Shown: piece after piece, positions 21,381 through 28,762 of the stretch | How positions within the stretch are numbered: the first letter of the stretch is position 1 | Layout of the letters: every line of letters begins with the position of its first letter | Assembly: GCF_000518685.1 (NCBI RefSeq) | Contig: NZ_KI912473.1 | Location: forward strand, 1 to 57,304 | Direction of reading: 5' to 3' | Source: Eubacterium xylanophilum ATCC 35991 | Lineage (GTDB): Bacteria; Bacillota; Clostridia; Lachnospirales; Lachnospiraceae | Length of the DNA: 57,304 nt | Translations under genes and position numbers: made by a program | Notes under the pieces: generated by a model | The model's database searches: none | The model's input: the letters and a program-made list of their open reading frames with translations, nothing else | What the model was told of the DNA's origin: nothing

Positions 21381-21409
21381 ATTATACCACATTTTTGACA
21401 AAAAAACAA
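21381..21409 (-). promoter_or_regulatory. Possible promoter of gdpP-rplI-dnaB
   Basis: Minus strand TTGTTT (21404-21409), 17 bases, TATAAT (21381-21386). The -35 lies in the T-run of the rpsR terminator, so the two elements overlap. The -10 is good and the -35 weak. Confidence 0.5.
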
Positions 21410-21446
21410 GGCAAACGCATCTGATACCTCAAACGCGGTTACCTTG
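21400..21446 (-). terminator. Intrinsic terminator after rpsR
   Basis: On the minus strand GCAAGGTAACCGCG pairs imperfectly with TGCGTTTGCCTTG and is followed by seven T. It closes the rpsF-ssb-rpsR operon. Confidence 0.75.
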
Positions 21447-21469
21447 CATAATATTCTAATGAATTATAA

Positions 21470-21733
21470 TTAATCTACAGTATATGGCATAAGTGCAACG
21501 TGGCGAGCACGCTTGATTGCTACTGTAAGAGCACGCTGATGCTTAGCACATGTACCTGTGATACGACGAGGAAGAATCTTTCCTCTCTCAGACATGAAGC
21601 GCTTAAGCTTATTAGTATCTTTGTAATCGATAAAATCATGCTCTTTGTCAGAACAGAATGCACATACTTTCTTTCTTCTACGAGGACCTCTTCTTCTTGG
21701 AGAATCAGAGTTATTTCCCTTGTTATAAGCCAT
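21470..21733 (-). CDS. rpsR: 30S ribosomal protein S18
   Basis: Small-subunit protein bS18, 87 residues. Conserved parts are [38 protein letters not shown] and the basic end [17 protein letters not shown]. It is third in rpsF-ssb-rpsR; S6 and S18 pair on the ribosome. Confidence 0.97.
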   Translation of the reverse strand: MAYNKGNNSDSPRRRGPRRRKKVCAFCSDKEHDFIDYKDTNKLKRFMSERGKILPRRITGTCAKHQRALTVAIKRARHVALMPYTVD

Positions 21734-21764
21734 TATATTGCCTCCTTAATAAATGAATCGCCAT

Positions 21765-22208
21765 TTAGTTAAATGGTAAACCATCCTCAAGTCCAGGGAT
21801 ATTCATAAAGTCATCAGCACCTGCCTGTGCAGGATCTGGAGCAGACTCAGTGAATGCATTGTTGTTATTGCGATTAGCATCCGCAGTGCTCTTTCTCTCA
21901 GCAAACTCAACCTCGTCAACAATAATCTGTACACTATATACTTTCTCACCATTCTTGTTGGTGTAATTATCATTCTGAAGTGTTCCTGTGAGCAACATAC
22001 GTGAACCCTGCTTAAAATACTTCTCAACAAACTCAGCAGTTCCCCTGAATGCAGTACAATTGAAGAAATCTACGTCGGTCTCGCCCTGACGAGAAAATCT
22101 TCTATTGACAGCTATACTAAATCTAGCGATTGCTATCGAATTCTCACCCTGAGAATAGCGAATCTCAGGATCTCTTGTTAAGTTACCCATTAATATTACT
22201 TTATTCAT
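21765..22208 (-). CDS. ssb: Single-stranded DNA-binding protein
   Basis: OB-fold protein, 147 residues (MNKVILMGNLTRDPEIRYSQ, FFNCTAFRGTAEFVEKYFKQG). A disordered linker is followed by the acidic tip EDGLPFN. The tip is a slightly diverged form of the DDDIPF interaction motif and has two residues after the Pro. The position between rpsF and rpsR marks it as the main replicative SSB. Confidence 0.96.
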   Translation of the reverse strand: MNKVILMGNLTRDPEIRYSQGENSIAIARFSIAVNRRFSRQGETDVDFFNCTAFRGTAEFVEKYFKQGSRMLLTGTLQNDNYTNKNGEKVYSVQIIVDEVEFAERKSTADANRNNNNAFTESAPDPAQAGADDFMNIPGLEDGLPFN

Positions 22209-22227
22209 ATAAGGACTCCTCCTTGTC

Positions 22228-22515
22228 TTATGCTTCTTGTTTTACGCATAAGTAGCGAAGCACGTTGTCCATAATGCGAAGTCTCTGCTCAATCTCGCCT
22301 GGTGTATTAGGCTCTGAATCGAACTGAATGAAGTAATAGAAACCTTCGTTCATCTTCTGGATTTCATAAGCAAGCTTCTTCTTGCCCCAGTCATCAACGT
22401 TAGTTACAGTTCCACCGTGCAAAGCGATATACTCTTTTGCTTTTTCAACAGTAGCTGTTCTTACTTCATCGTCAACTTTTGCACTAACAACTAAAGCTAA
22501 TTCGTACTTATTCAT
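22228..22515 (-). CDS. rpsF: 30S ribosomal protein S6
   Basis: Small-subunit protein bS6, 95 residues (MNKYELALVVSAKVDDEVRT, DDWGKKKLAYEIQKMNEGFY). A GTG four codons upstream is in frame but overlaps the AGGAGG site, so ATG 22515 is preferred. Leads the rpsF-ssb-rpsR operon. The leader contains a CTCTATA...TATAGAG hairpin (about 22545-22570), whose role is unknown. Confidence 0.96.
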   Translation of the reverse strand: MNKYELALVVSAKVDDEVRTATVEKAKEYIALHGGTVTNVDDWGKKKLAYEIQKMNEGFYYFIQFDSEPNTPGEIEQRLRIMDNVLRYLCVKQEA

Positions 22516-22607
22516 AGTTGTGCGCACCTCCTTTTGGTCTCTGGCTCTCTATAAAAAATATTCCGTATAGAGAACAAGGAATTTATGATTTTACATCACA
22601 GAACCTA

Positions 22608-22636
22608 ATTATAGCATGGATTAATCTAAAAAGCAA
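22608..22636 (-). promoter_or_regulatory. Promoter of rpsF-ssb-rpsR
   Basis: Minus strand TTGCTT (22631-22636), 17 bases, TATAAT (22608-22613). The -35 lies inside the 3' end of the DUF951 gene. Confidence 0.75.
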
Positions 22637-22797
22637 GAAAAATTTTTCTCGAATTTTTTTCGAGGAATGAGAATCATGTGTCCGCAGTTTGTGCATTTTA
22701 GGCGAAAGTCCATTCCCGTGCGGAGTATTTCCCATCTGTTTTCCCCGCATGGATGAGCCTTCTTCATCTTTACTATTTGTCCCACTGTGAATTCCAT
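22621..22797 (-). CDS. DUF951 family protein
   Basis: Small protein of 58 residues, function unknown, common near rpsF in Firmicutes. It has a typical VKMKKAHPCGENRWEILRTG segment and a CxxC pair (LKCTNCGHMILIPRKKFEK) with another Cys upstream, suggesting metal binding. An upstream GTG (22806) is part of the GAGGTGG ribosome binding site, so ATG 22797 is chosen. Confidence 0.88.
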   Translation of the reverse strand: MEFTVGQIVKMKKAHPCGENRWEILRTGMDFRLKCTNCGHMILIPRKKFEKNFSCFLD

Positions 22798-22823
22798 CGT
22801 TTCCACCTCACATAGTACATAAA

Positions 22824-22848
22824 ACTCCCCGCCAAAATGGCGAGGAGT
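22824..22848 (-). terminator. Terminator after the small membrane protein gene
   Basis: Minus strand ACTCCTCGCC (22839-22848) pairs with GGCGGGGAGT (22824-22833), then TTTT. It closes the NlpC/P60-small membrane protein transcript. Confidence 0.8.
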
Positions 22849-22855
22849 TAATATC

Positions 22856-23128
22856 TTAAAGAAATAGTCGTATAATCATAACAATCCAAAAGCCTAAGCC
22901 GAATACAAGCAGCAATAACTGAAAAATACCATCAGCTCTGTCAATCTTGTATTGCATGCTCTGCTTCCTGCTTCGATCTGCTTCTTCTTGGCTGGATGCA
23001 AGCTTTGAAATTCGATCTCGATCGTTTAAGTGATCGACCTCATTCCAATCACTCTTATCCTTAGCCCCATTCTTGATGTATGAGTCGTCAACGTCTAACT
23101 GCTCTTCGCTAATAACTTTATCTGCCAT
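22856..23128 (-). CDS. Small tail-anchored membrane protein
   Basis: Not recognised. The 90 residues consist of a charged, Asp/Ser/Lys-rich cytosolic part (about 1-66) and a single C-terminal transmembrane helix (about 68-89, FQLLLLVFGLGFWIVMIIRL). It follows the NlpC/P60 gene by 22 bases on the same strand and shares its terminator. It may assist envelope biogenesis; this is only an inference from position. Confidence 0.7.
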   Translation of the reverse strand: MADKVISEEQLDVDDSYIKNGAKDKSDWNEVDHLNDRDRISKLASSQEEADRSRKQSMQYKIDRADGIFQLLLLVFGLGFWIVMIIRLFL

Positions 23129-23150
23129 ACAACAATCCTTTCATAATTGA

Positions 23151-24704
23151 CTAGCCTACGATTCTACGTACGCAATGAGGCTTTCTGTATCCAATATTGC
23201 TTGTCTTGATTCCTGTACTTGGGTTACTTGCGTGTACTACGCGTCCACCGCCGATACAGATAGCAACGTGGTTTACAGAACCTCCATTGGAATAGAATAC
23301 CAAGTCACCGGCTCTCGCCTCTGATACGCTTACTCGCTTACCTACAGTAGACTGGTCGCGAGAAGTTCTTGGAAGGCTAATTCCAAACTTTCTATATACT
23401 GACATTGCAAATCCTGAACAGTCTGTACCATGAGTAAGACTTGTTCCACCATATACATATGGATTTCCAACAAACTGAAGAGCATATGATGCGATAGAAG
23501 ATCCGTCGCCGCTTCCAATCACACCGCCGCCACCATTGCCACTGCTCTTGTTGGAGCTACGGCTAGAACTTCTGTGTGAACTAGAACTGCTCTTACTGCT
23601 AGAGCTCTTATGTGAACTAGAACTGCTCTTGCTACTAGAACTCTTGTGCGAACTAGAACTGCTAGAGCTGCTAGAACTCTTGTGTGAACTTGAGCTGCTA
23701 GAACTCTTGTGTGAACTAGAGTTGCTAGAGCTACTAGAACTTCTGGAGCTGCTAGAACTGCTAGAACTGCTAGAACTGCTAGAGTTGCTGGAACTGTTTG
23801 AGCTACTTGAGCTACTTGAGCTTGAGCTCTCTCTTTCCTGAGCAGCTTCGCGTCTTTCCTGTTGCTCAGCCTCAGCTGCTGCGGCTTCTGCGGCAGCTTT
23901 CTTGCGAGCCTCTTCGCGCTCTTCCTCGATTGATACCGCTTTCTTAAATGAAACAGTTATATCAACATACTCTTTTGCCACATAACCTTTGGTATCATCA
24001 TCAACCATAATCTTAACCCAATCGCCTTCGTCGCGGAGAACTTCGAAGTTCTCTTCGCCGGAAACGAGTGTTACAACAGCACAGTCTGTGCTCTTTTCTT
24101 CTCTAACCTTGAGTGTTTCTGTATTAACTGTAGCAATCTTGGTTCCGAACTTGTCGACCAGCTGCTCCGCACTGTATCCGATAGCAAGATAATCTGACAT
24201 AATATATCCTTCAACCTGTCCGGATCTAATCTGAACCCAATCTCCAACAGTCTTTACGATAGTAGCAGCACTTCCTCGATAGAGCTTACCAACAATCTCG
24301 CCGTCAGTGTTAGGCTGCTTTCTGATATTGACATAGTCAGCGGCAATGGAAATTCCCACATTGTCATACTCTGAAGCTGACTTTGTCTCTCCTGTGTTCT
24401 GTGTCTGATCTGTAGGAGCAGCTTCTCCAACTGCTGCGCCACTTGCAGCTTCTCCACTAACAGCGCTGCCGGATGCAGCAGAGTGTGCTCTTGAAGCTGA
24501 ATCAGCAAAGTCAACAATAGCTTCAGGGTTTGAAGCAGAACCTGCTGAACTAGCACCCACAAAATCTTCAAGTGTGCATGAAATACCAGCCAACTCAGTT
24601 TCTACACACATCGTTGTAGACTTTGATGTCTGAGTCTGCTGACCGATAGCGCCCATCATAAGGGCTCCGGCAAGCAATGATGCACAACAAATTTTCTTAA
24701 TCAT
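23151..24704 (-). CDS. Secreted SH3b/NlpC-P60 peptidoglycan hydrolase with Ser-rich linker
   Basis: Predicted D,L-endopeptidase acting on cell-wall peptides. The 517 residues comprise a signal peptide (about 1-25), a variable Ala/Ser region, and two bacterial SH3 domains (about 97-155, with YVNIRKQPNTDGEIVGKL; about 168-228, with TLKVREEKSTDCAVV). A charged Ala/Glu coiled coil follows (about 232-270), then a roughly 110-residue Ser-rich linker with repeated HKSSSS units, and a C-terminal NlpC/P60 domain. The domain has catalytic Cys in GTDCSGFAMSVYRKFG and His in VNHVAICIGGG, with HASNP completing the site. The linker is made of repeated DNA and could change length by slippage. Confidence 0.92.
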   Translation of the reverse strand: MIKKICCASLLAGALMMGAIGQQTQTSKSTTMCVETELAGISCTLEDFVGASSAGSASNPEAIVDFADSASRAHSAASGSAVSGEAASGAAVGEAAPTDQTQNTGETKSASEYDNVGISIAADYVNIRKQPNTDGEIVGKLYRGSAATIVKTVGDWVQIRSGQVEGYIMSDYLAIGYSAEQLVDKFGTKIATVNTETLKVREEKSTDCAVVTLVSGEENFEVLRDEGDWVKIMVDDDTKGYVAKEYVDITVSFKKAVSIEEEREEARKKAAAEAAAAEAEQQERREAAQERESSSSSSSSSSNSSSNSSSSSSSSSSSSSRSSSSSSNSSSHKSSSSSSSHKSSSSSSSSSSHKSSSSKSSSSSHKSSSSKSSSSSHRSSSRSSNKSSGNGGGGVIGSGDGSSIASYALQFVGNPYVYGGTSLTHGTDCSGFAMSVYRKFGISLPRTSRDQSTVGKRVSVSEARAGDLVFYSNGGSVNHVAICIGGGRVVHASNPSTGIKTSNIGYRKPHCVRRIVG

Positions 24705-24740
24705 TTAAAAATGCCTCTTTTCTCTTTAATAAATTGTTCC

Positions 24741-24796
24741 AACTCGCAATCCCTTCATCCTTGCGAGTTTTCCGGAAATAACCATACACTTTCCGG
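24741..24796 (-). promoter_or_regulatory. Double-hairpin leader of the NlpC/P60 gene
   Basis: Two perfect inverted repeats lie in the 5' leader: CCGGAAA/TTTCCGG (24772-24778 with 24790-24796) and AACTCGCAA/TTGCGAGTT (24741-24749 with 24761-24769). They lie between the promoter and the start codon. Conserved marks of the c-di-AMP (ydaO) riboswitch are not seen. A control or stability role is inferred. Confidence 0.6.
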
Positions 24797-24843
24797 TGGA
24801 AAAAATTACAAAATTATTACGAAATTATTACATTACAATTTTT

Positions 24844-24872
24844 AGTATAACAATTTCAACTACATTTGTCAA
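24844..24872 (-). promoter_or_regulatory. Promoter of the NlpC/P60 gene
   Basis: Minus strand TTGACA (24867-24872), 17 bases, TATACT (24844-24849). This gives a leader of about 130 bases that holds the double hairpin. Confidence 0.8.
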
Positions 24873-25009
24873 CCCTTTTATTACTGCTGTAGAATAAATG
24901 GATATTGTCTTGTGCTTGGGGGGCGTGGACTGGCGTGGGGCGTGGAGTGGACTGGTGGGCGAATGATCCAGACCCTACGCAAGGCGTGGACTGGGATATT
25001 TACGAAGAA

Positions 25010-25296
25010 TACGGCAAAAATCAAGGGAATTGGAAATTTTGCCGTACCGAGCGTTAGAATTGGAAACCTCGTCACAGCAAATTGGAGAGAAATACGGAAA
25101 AAATCAAGAGAAATGAAGAATTTGCCGTACCAAGAGAGGAAATTGATAAAAGCACCAAGGCAAGATTGAAGAGAAGTACGGCAAAAATCAAGGAAAATAG
25201 AAATCTTGCCGTATTATACAGGAAATACGATGAACGAAAGAACTTGAAGATTCATCAAGTACGGCAAAAATCAGGAAAACTACAAATCTTGCCGTA
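25010..25296 (+). repeat. Array of four 37-bp hairpin repeats with an 83-84-bp period
   Basis: Copies at 25010-25046, 25093-25129, 25177-25213 and 25260-25296 are each exactly 37 bp. Each starts TACGG(C)AAAAATCA or a close variant and ends TTGCCGTA, so each can form a TACGGCAA/TTGCCGTA stem. The 46-47-bp spacers are related to each other only weakly. The surrounding gap 24873-25397 has no convincing gene. Its left part (24917-25000) is G-rich with repeated GCGTGGACTGG. Overlapping open frames across the array merely translate the repeat. Confidence 0.85.
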
Positions 25297-25344
25297 CAAG
25301 CCCTCAAAAACCCAAAACCAACTCTCAACCCCCAACCTCCCCCA

Positions 25345-25372
25345 AAAAAACGGATCCCCGCAGGAATCCGTT
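25345..25372 (-). terminator. Intrinsic terminator after ridA
   Basis: Minus strand AACGGATTCC (25363-25372) pairs with GGATCCGTT (25349-25357 region) around a short loop and runs into seven T. It lies 26 bases beyond the ridA stop. Confidence 0.8.
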
Positions 25373-25397
25373 AAAAGACTTTCTTCTTAATAATATA

Positions 25398-25775
25398 TTA
25401 CATTTCTACGATTGCTTCCACTTCAATGAGCACATCTTTTGGAAGTCTAGCTACTTCAACGCATGAGCGCGCTGGATAGTTTTCAGTAAATACTGTTGCG
25501 TAGATCTCATTGACTTTAGCAAAGTCATCCATGTTCTTAATAAATACTGTAGTTTTGATTGTGTTCTTGACATCGGCGCCTGCTTCAGTGATGAGAGCGG
25601 CGAGGTTGTCAAGTGCCTGTCTTGCTTGAGCTTCGATTCCACCTTCAACAAGTTCGCCTGTTGCTGGAATAATTGGAATAACTCCGGAAGTGAATAAAAG
25701 TCCATTTACTTCGATGGCCTGTGAATAAGGGCCGATAGCTGCTGGGGCCTTATCTGTTGCAATAATTTTCTTCAT
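25398..25775 (-). CDS. ridA: RidA family reactive enamine/imine deaminase
   Basis: Clears reactive 2-aminoacrylate-type intermediates formed by PLP enzymes; cytosolic trimer. The 125 residues match the family: PAAIGPYSQAIEVNGLLFTS, then RQALDNLAALITEAGAD, and the substrate-binding Arg in NYPARSCVEVARLPKDVLIE. The start lacks a Shine-Dalgarno sequence (the upstream bases are TCTAGATATTAATT). A leader ORF with a good site ends nine bases upstream, so translation may be coupled. Confidence 0.92.
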   Translation of the reverse strand: MKKIIATDKAPAAIGPYSQAIEVNGLLFTSGVIPIIPATGELVEGGIEAQARQALDNLAALITEAGADVKNTIKTTVFIKNMDDFAKVNEIYATVFTENYPARSCVEVARLPKDVLIEVEAIVEM

Positions 25776-25784
25776 AATTAATAT

Positions 25785-25829
25785 CTAGAATGCGTTCACT
25801 TGGTTTCTTTGTCCGAATTGTGGTTGCAT
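25785..25829 (-). CDS. Possible 14-residue leader ORF upstream of ridA
   Basis: Minus strand ATG (25829) to TAG (25785) encodes MQPQFGQRNQVNAF, preceded by AAGGAG at 25835-25840, the only good ribosome binding site on the ridA leader. It ends nine bases before the ridA ATG, an arrangement typical of translational coupling. The alternative is that ridA is translated leaderlessly or from an unseen start. Whether the peptide itself matters cannot be told. Confidence 0.5.
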   Translation of the reverse strand: MQPQFGQRNQVNAF

Positions 25830-25860
25830 TCTTTCTCCTTTCTACGATTTCTCTTCTTAT

Positions 25861-25888
25861 ATTATATAACAAAATAGAAAAATCGCAA
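25861..25888 (-). promoter_or_regulatory. Promoter of ridA
   Basis: Minus strand TTGCGA (25883-25888), 16 bases, TATAAT (25861-25866). It lies upstream of the leader ORF. Confidence 0.6.
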
Positions 25889-26078
25889 TAGGAAAATGCC
25901 CTTTTTCAAAAAGATGTCCGTTTTTTGCAGAAGAAATATGTTATAATGTAATTGGTGGATTACATTATTATACAGATTATATGTTTAAACCAAGTTATAT
26001 CAACTATAGTATGTAAAAAACATAAGAATCATGGATTATGACTACATGTCATTGATTTACAGGAAAGCAGGTAAAACT

Positions 26079-27206
26079 ATGCACAGAGAATTAAGAGTAA
26101 TATTATTTATGTTATTATGCATTTTTTGCATGGACAGTGCTGATATAAATGCATCTATACAGCAAGGAGATAAAGAAATAACTCACATATACTTTGGCAA
26201 TTACTGGCAAAGTGACGGCATTAAAAAAGAGCCAATAGAGTGGAGCGTTTATGGAATACATGAAAATTTGGCTTACTTGGAGTCATCAAAAATACTCGAA
26301 TATATGGTTTACGATGACACATGGTGTGGGAAGTCTACTTGGGCGACATCTTCATGCAGACAGTGGCTTAATAATAGGTTTCTATATGATGCATTTGATG
26401 AAGATGAGAGAAACATAATAAATAGAGTGTTGCAAGACAAATACAGAAAGCAGGATTTAAGTACAGTATATTTATCTGGGGGCTTTGACTCTATTACGAT
26501 AAAGGCAACCAACTATGCATTAAGAAAATATCCTGGGATTAGCCCATATGTTTACTGGATAACAAATGGCTGGATTCAATCAGAATGCAGAAAAACGGCA
26601 TACTGTAACCCTTGGAATCCTGTTTCTCCACCAGGTGTTTTTGTGGGATATCGTAGCAAATATGAAGGATATAAAGGGAATACATTGACCATAAGAAATG
26701 AATTATTTGGAATAAGACCGGCTATATATATAGATATTTCAAAAGGTGGATGGAAGCCATCAAGATTCGAAAGAAAAAATCCTGAAACAAATAAAATTGA
26801 ACACTATAAAATAGAGTATGCAGACAAGCAAGACGATGTTGGAGTTGAGACAATTGATTCGGAGTATATAAATCAAGCTAAAGAAGCTTTGGAAATGGAG
26901 ATAGATGGGCGCTCCCTTGAATATAAAATAAAGAAACCAAGTGTAAAAATCACTAAAAAGTCACGAGCAAAAGCAATCATACGTTGGAAAACGGACGACT
27001 CGACTTCATATGATCTATGGTATTCGACCTCAAAGAAGTTTGCCAAAAAAAAGACCAAGAAGATTAAGCTAACCAAAACAAAATATATTATAAAGAAGCT
27101 TAAAAAGAAAAAGAAGTATTATGTGAAGGTAAGGGGAAAGTTGAAAGTGGATAGAATATCGGCTAATGGACGGTGGTCGAAGGTTAGGGTTTTTAAGCGC
27201 AAATAA
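26079..27206 (+). CDS. Secreted DUF6273-like protein with C-terminal fibronectin-III-like domain
   Basis: Function unknown; about 375 residues. A signal peptide (about 1-23, LRVILFMLLCIFCMDSADINA) is followed by a domain resembling DUF6273: an IYFGNYWQSDG opening, IEWSVYGIHENLAYLES, TWATSSCRQWLNN and GIRPAIYID. In this family the domain is sulfatase-modifying-factor-like and found on surface proteins. The C-terminal 90 residues are Lys-rich with YDLWYSTSKKF and YYVKVRGK, as in a fibronectin-III repeat. The open frame begins at 26031, but CAGG before ATG 26079 and the signal peptide favour 26079. A TATAAT box at 25942-25947 may be its -10. Confidence 0.65.
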   Translation: MHRELRVILFMLLCIFCMDSADINASIQQGDKEITHIYFGNYWQSDGIKKEPIEWSVYGIHENLAYLESSKILEYMVYDDTWCGKSTWATSSCRQWLNNRFLYDAFDEDERNIINRVLQDKYRKQDLSTVYLSGGFDSITIKATNYALRKYPGISPYVYWITNGWIQSECRKTAYCNPWNPVSPPGVFVGYRSKYEGYKGNTLTIRNELFGIRPAIYIDISKGGWKPSRFERKNPETNKIEHYKIEYADKQDDVGVETIDSEYINQAKEALEMEIDGRSLEYKIKKPSVKITKKSRAKAIIRWKTDDSTSYDLWYSTSKKFAKKKTKKIKLTKTKYIIKKLKKKKKYYVKVRGKLKVDRISANGRWSKVRVFKRK

Positions 27207-27324
27207 AGCACTTAAATTAAGGAATGAGCGACAATGATATTTCTTGCCAGATGTTATCAATTATGATAGAATTAAAGGTACTATGTTTAGGCGAAATACA
27301 ATACGATGCAAAGGAGATTATGGT

Positions 27325-27528
27325 ATGTTTAGATTGACAAAAGAGACGACAATAGGTGAACTTTTGAGAGAGAAGCCGGAGATGGCGGATGTGCTTACGG
27401 GGATTGGTATGCATTGTTTGGGATGCCCATCTGCGCAAGGTGAGTCGCTTGAACAGGCGGCAGGTGTTCATGGGTTGGATGCGGATGATTTGATCGAGGA
27501 TTTGAAAGGTTTTATGGAGGTAATGTAG
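27325..27528 (+). CDS. DUF1858 domain redox protein
   Basis: Protein of 67 residues made of one DUF1858 (hybrid-cluster-protein-associated disulfide) domain: [20 protein letters not shown], then [19 protein letters not shown] with the CxxC pair. Presumed to act in thiol or Fe-S redox chemistry. The open frame extends to 27244, but AAGGAGAT six bases before ATG 27325 fixes the start. The next gene is 30 bases downstream and also Cys-rich. Confidence 0.85.
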   Translation: MFRLTKETTIGELLREKPEMADVLTGIGMHCLGCPSAQGESLEQAAGVHGLDADDLIEDLKGFMEVM

Positions 27529-27558
27529 CATATAGAGCTATGTTGGGGGAATATTTTC

Positions 27559-28698
27559 ATGAAAAATACAGAGATAATTAAGACATATGGCGTGGATTAT
27601 ACGGAGATGACTATCAATGTGCTCGAGAAGGCGGAGCTCAAGGAGCGTATTTCCGACAAAGGTATGTGTGTGGGGATAAAGCCGAATCTTGTTTGCCCTA
27701 CGCCGGCGGATTATGGAGCTACTACCCACCCGGAGGTTGTGGAGGGAATTGTTCTATATCTTAGGAAGTATGGGTTTGAGAATATCATAATTCTCGAGGG
27801 ATCTTGGGTTGGAGATAAGACCGCGGATGCCTATGAGTATTGTGGATATAGAGCGCTTTGTGAGAAATATGGAATTGAGTTTGTTGACACGCAGAAAGAT
27901 GGATTTCATTCCAAGGATTGCAAGGGATTGGAGTTGAACATTTGTGATGCCGTGGACAGAGTGGATTTTATGATAAATGTTCCGGTAATCAAGGGGCATT
28001 GTCAGACGAGAATTACATGTGCCCTTAAGAATATGAAGGGATTGATTCCAAATTCTGAGAAGAGGCATTTTCATGCTATGGGATTACACAAGCCTATAGG
28101 GCATCTTTCCTATGGGATAAGTCAGGATTTTATTGTGGTAGATCATATATGTGGAGACTTGGATTTTGAAGAGGGGGGCAATCCGGTGAAGACGGATTGT
28201 GTCATGGCTGCGGCTGATCCCGTGCTTCTGGATAGTTATGTTTGCAAGCTCTTAGGATACTCACTTGAGGACGTTCCATATATCGGTTATGCCAGAGATA
28301 TGGGAAGTGGAAGCACTGACCTAGATGAACTGGTTATTTCCGTTATAAACAGTGACGGAGAGGTGATAAAGACGTTTAGGGGGAGTGAGCAAGATCCTTA
28401 TGAAAGCGAGATTGTATCGGGAAAGAAGCTGTTGGAGGTCTCCTATGCTGTCGATGACTTTGATTCTTGCAGTGCCTGCTATGGGAATTTGGCGCCGGCC
28501 CTCTATAGATTGGAGCAGGAAGGGCTTTTGGAGAAATTGAATCAAAAGCTTGGATGCAAGATTGCCATTGGACAGGGCAATAGAGGAAAGACCGGAAAGA
28601 TTGGTGTAGGTCAGTGCTGTAGGGGGTTTGAAGAGTATATGCCGGGATGTCCGCCGAGAGAAGATGATATTTACAATTGGCTCAAAAATATGATATAA
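27559..28698 (+). CDS. DUF362 domain protein with Cys-rich C terminus
   Basis: Unknown function; 379 residues. The DUF362 part is clear (GIKPNLVCPTPADYGATTHP, INVPVIKGHCQTRITCALKN, MKGLIPNSEKRHFH, DPVLLDSYVCKLLGY). The last 80 residues add Cys motifs (DSCSACYGNL, LGCKIAIGQG, GQCCRGFEEYMPGCPPRED). The final GCPP recalls the cluster ligands of NuoB-like proteins, so an Fe-S centre is plausible, though not shown. DUF362 proteins often carry ferredoxin domains; here the Cys set is different. It follows the DUF1858 gene by 30 bases, probably as one operon. Confidence 0.78.
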   Translation: MKNTEIIKTYGVDYTEMTINVLEKAELKERISDKGMCVGIKPNLVCPTPADYGATTHPEVVEGIVLYLRKYGFENIIILEGSWVGDKTADAYEYCGYRALCEKYGIEFVDTQKDGFHSKDCKGLELNICDAVDRVDFMINVPVIKGHCQTRITCALKNMKGLIPNSEKRHFHAMGLHKPIGHLSYGISQDFIVVDHICGDLDFEEGGNPVKTDCVMAAADPVLLDSYVCKLLGYSLEDVPYIGYARDMGSGSTDLDELVISVINSDGEVIKTFRGSEQDPYESEIVSGKKLLEVSYAVDDFDSCSACYGNLAPALYRLEQEGLLEKLNQKLGCKIAIGQGNRGKTGKIGVGQCCRGFEEYMPGCPPREDDIYNWLKNMI

Positions 28699-28762
28699 TT
28701 ATTATATTAACGTGAGTTGTGTTCGATGTTTTGTCGGGCGCGGAGAAGGATGGTGACAGAAG

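Noticed and set aside
23536-23841. Leucine-rich open frame on the plus strand
   Set aside because: It is the complement of the Ser-rich linker of the NlpC/P60 gene.
24741-24796. c-di-AMP (ydaO/yuaA) riboswitch
   Set aside because: The leader is too short and I cannot find the conserved internal motifs of that class.
25010-25296. CRISPR array
   Set aside because: Only four copies, imperfect repeats, 46-47-bp spacers that resemble each other weakly, and no cas genes in the window.
24912-25390. Two overlapping open frames of 85 and 102 codons across the hairpin array
   Set aside because: They translate the repeat units, have no convincing ribosome binding site, and show no domain. Best explained as open frames created by the repeat.
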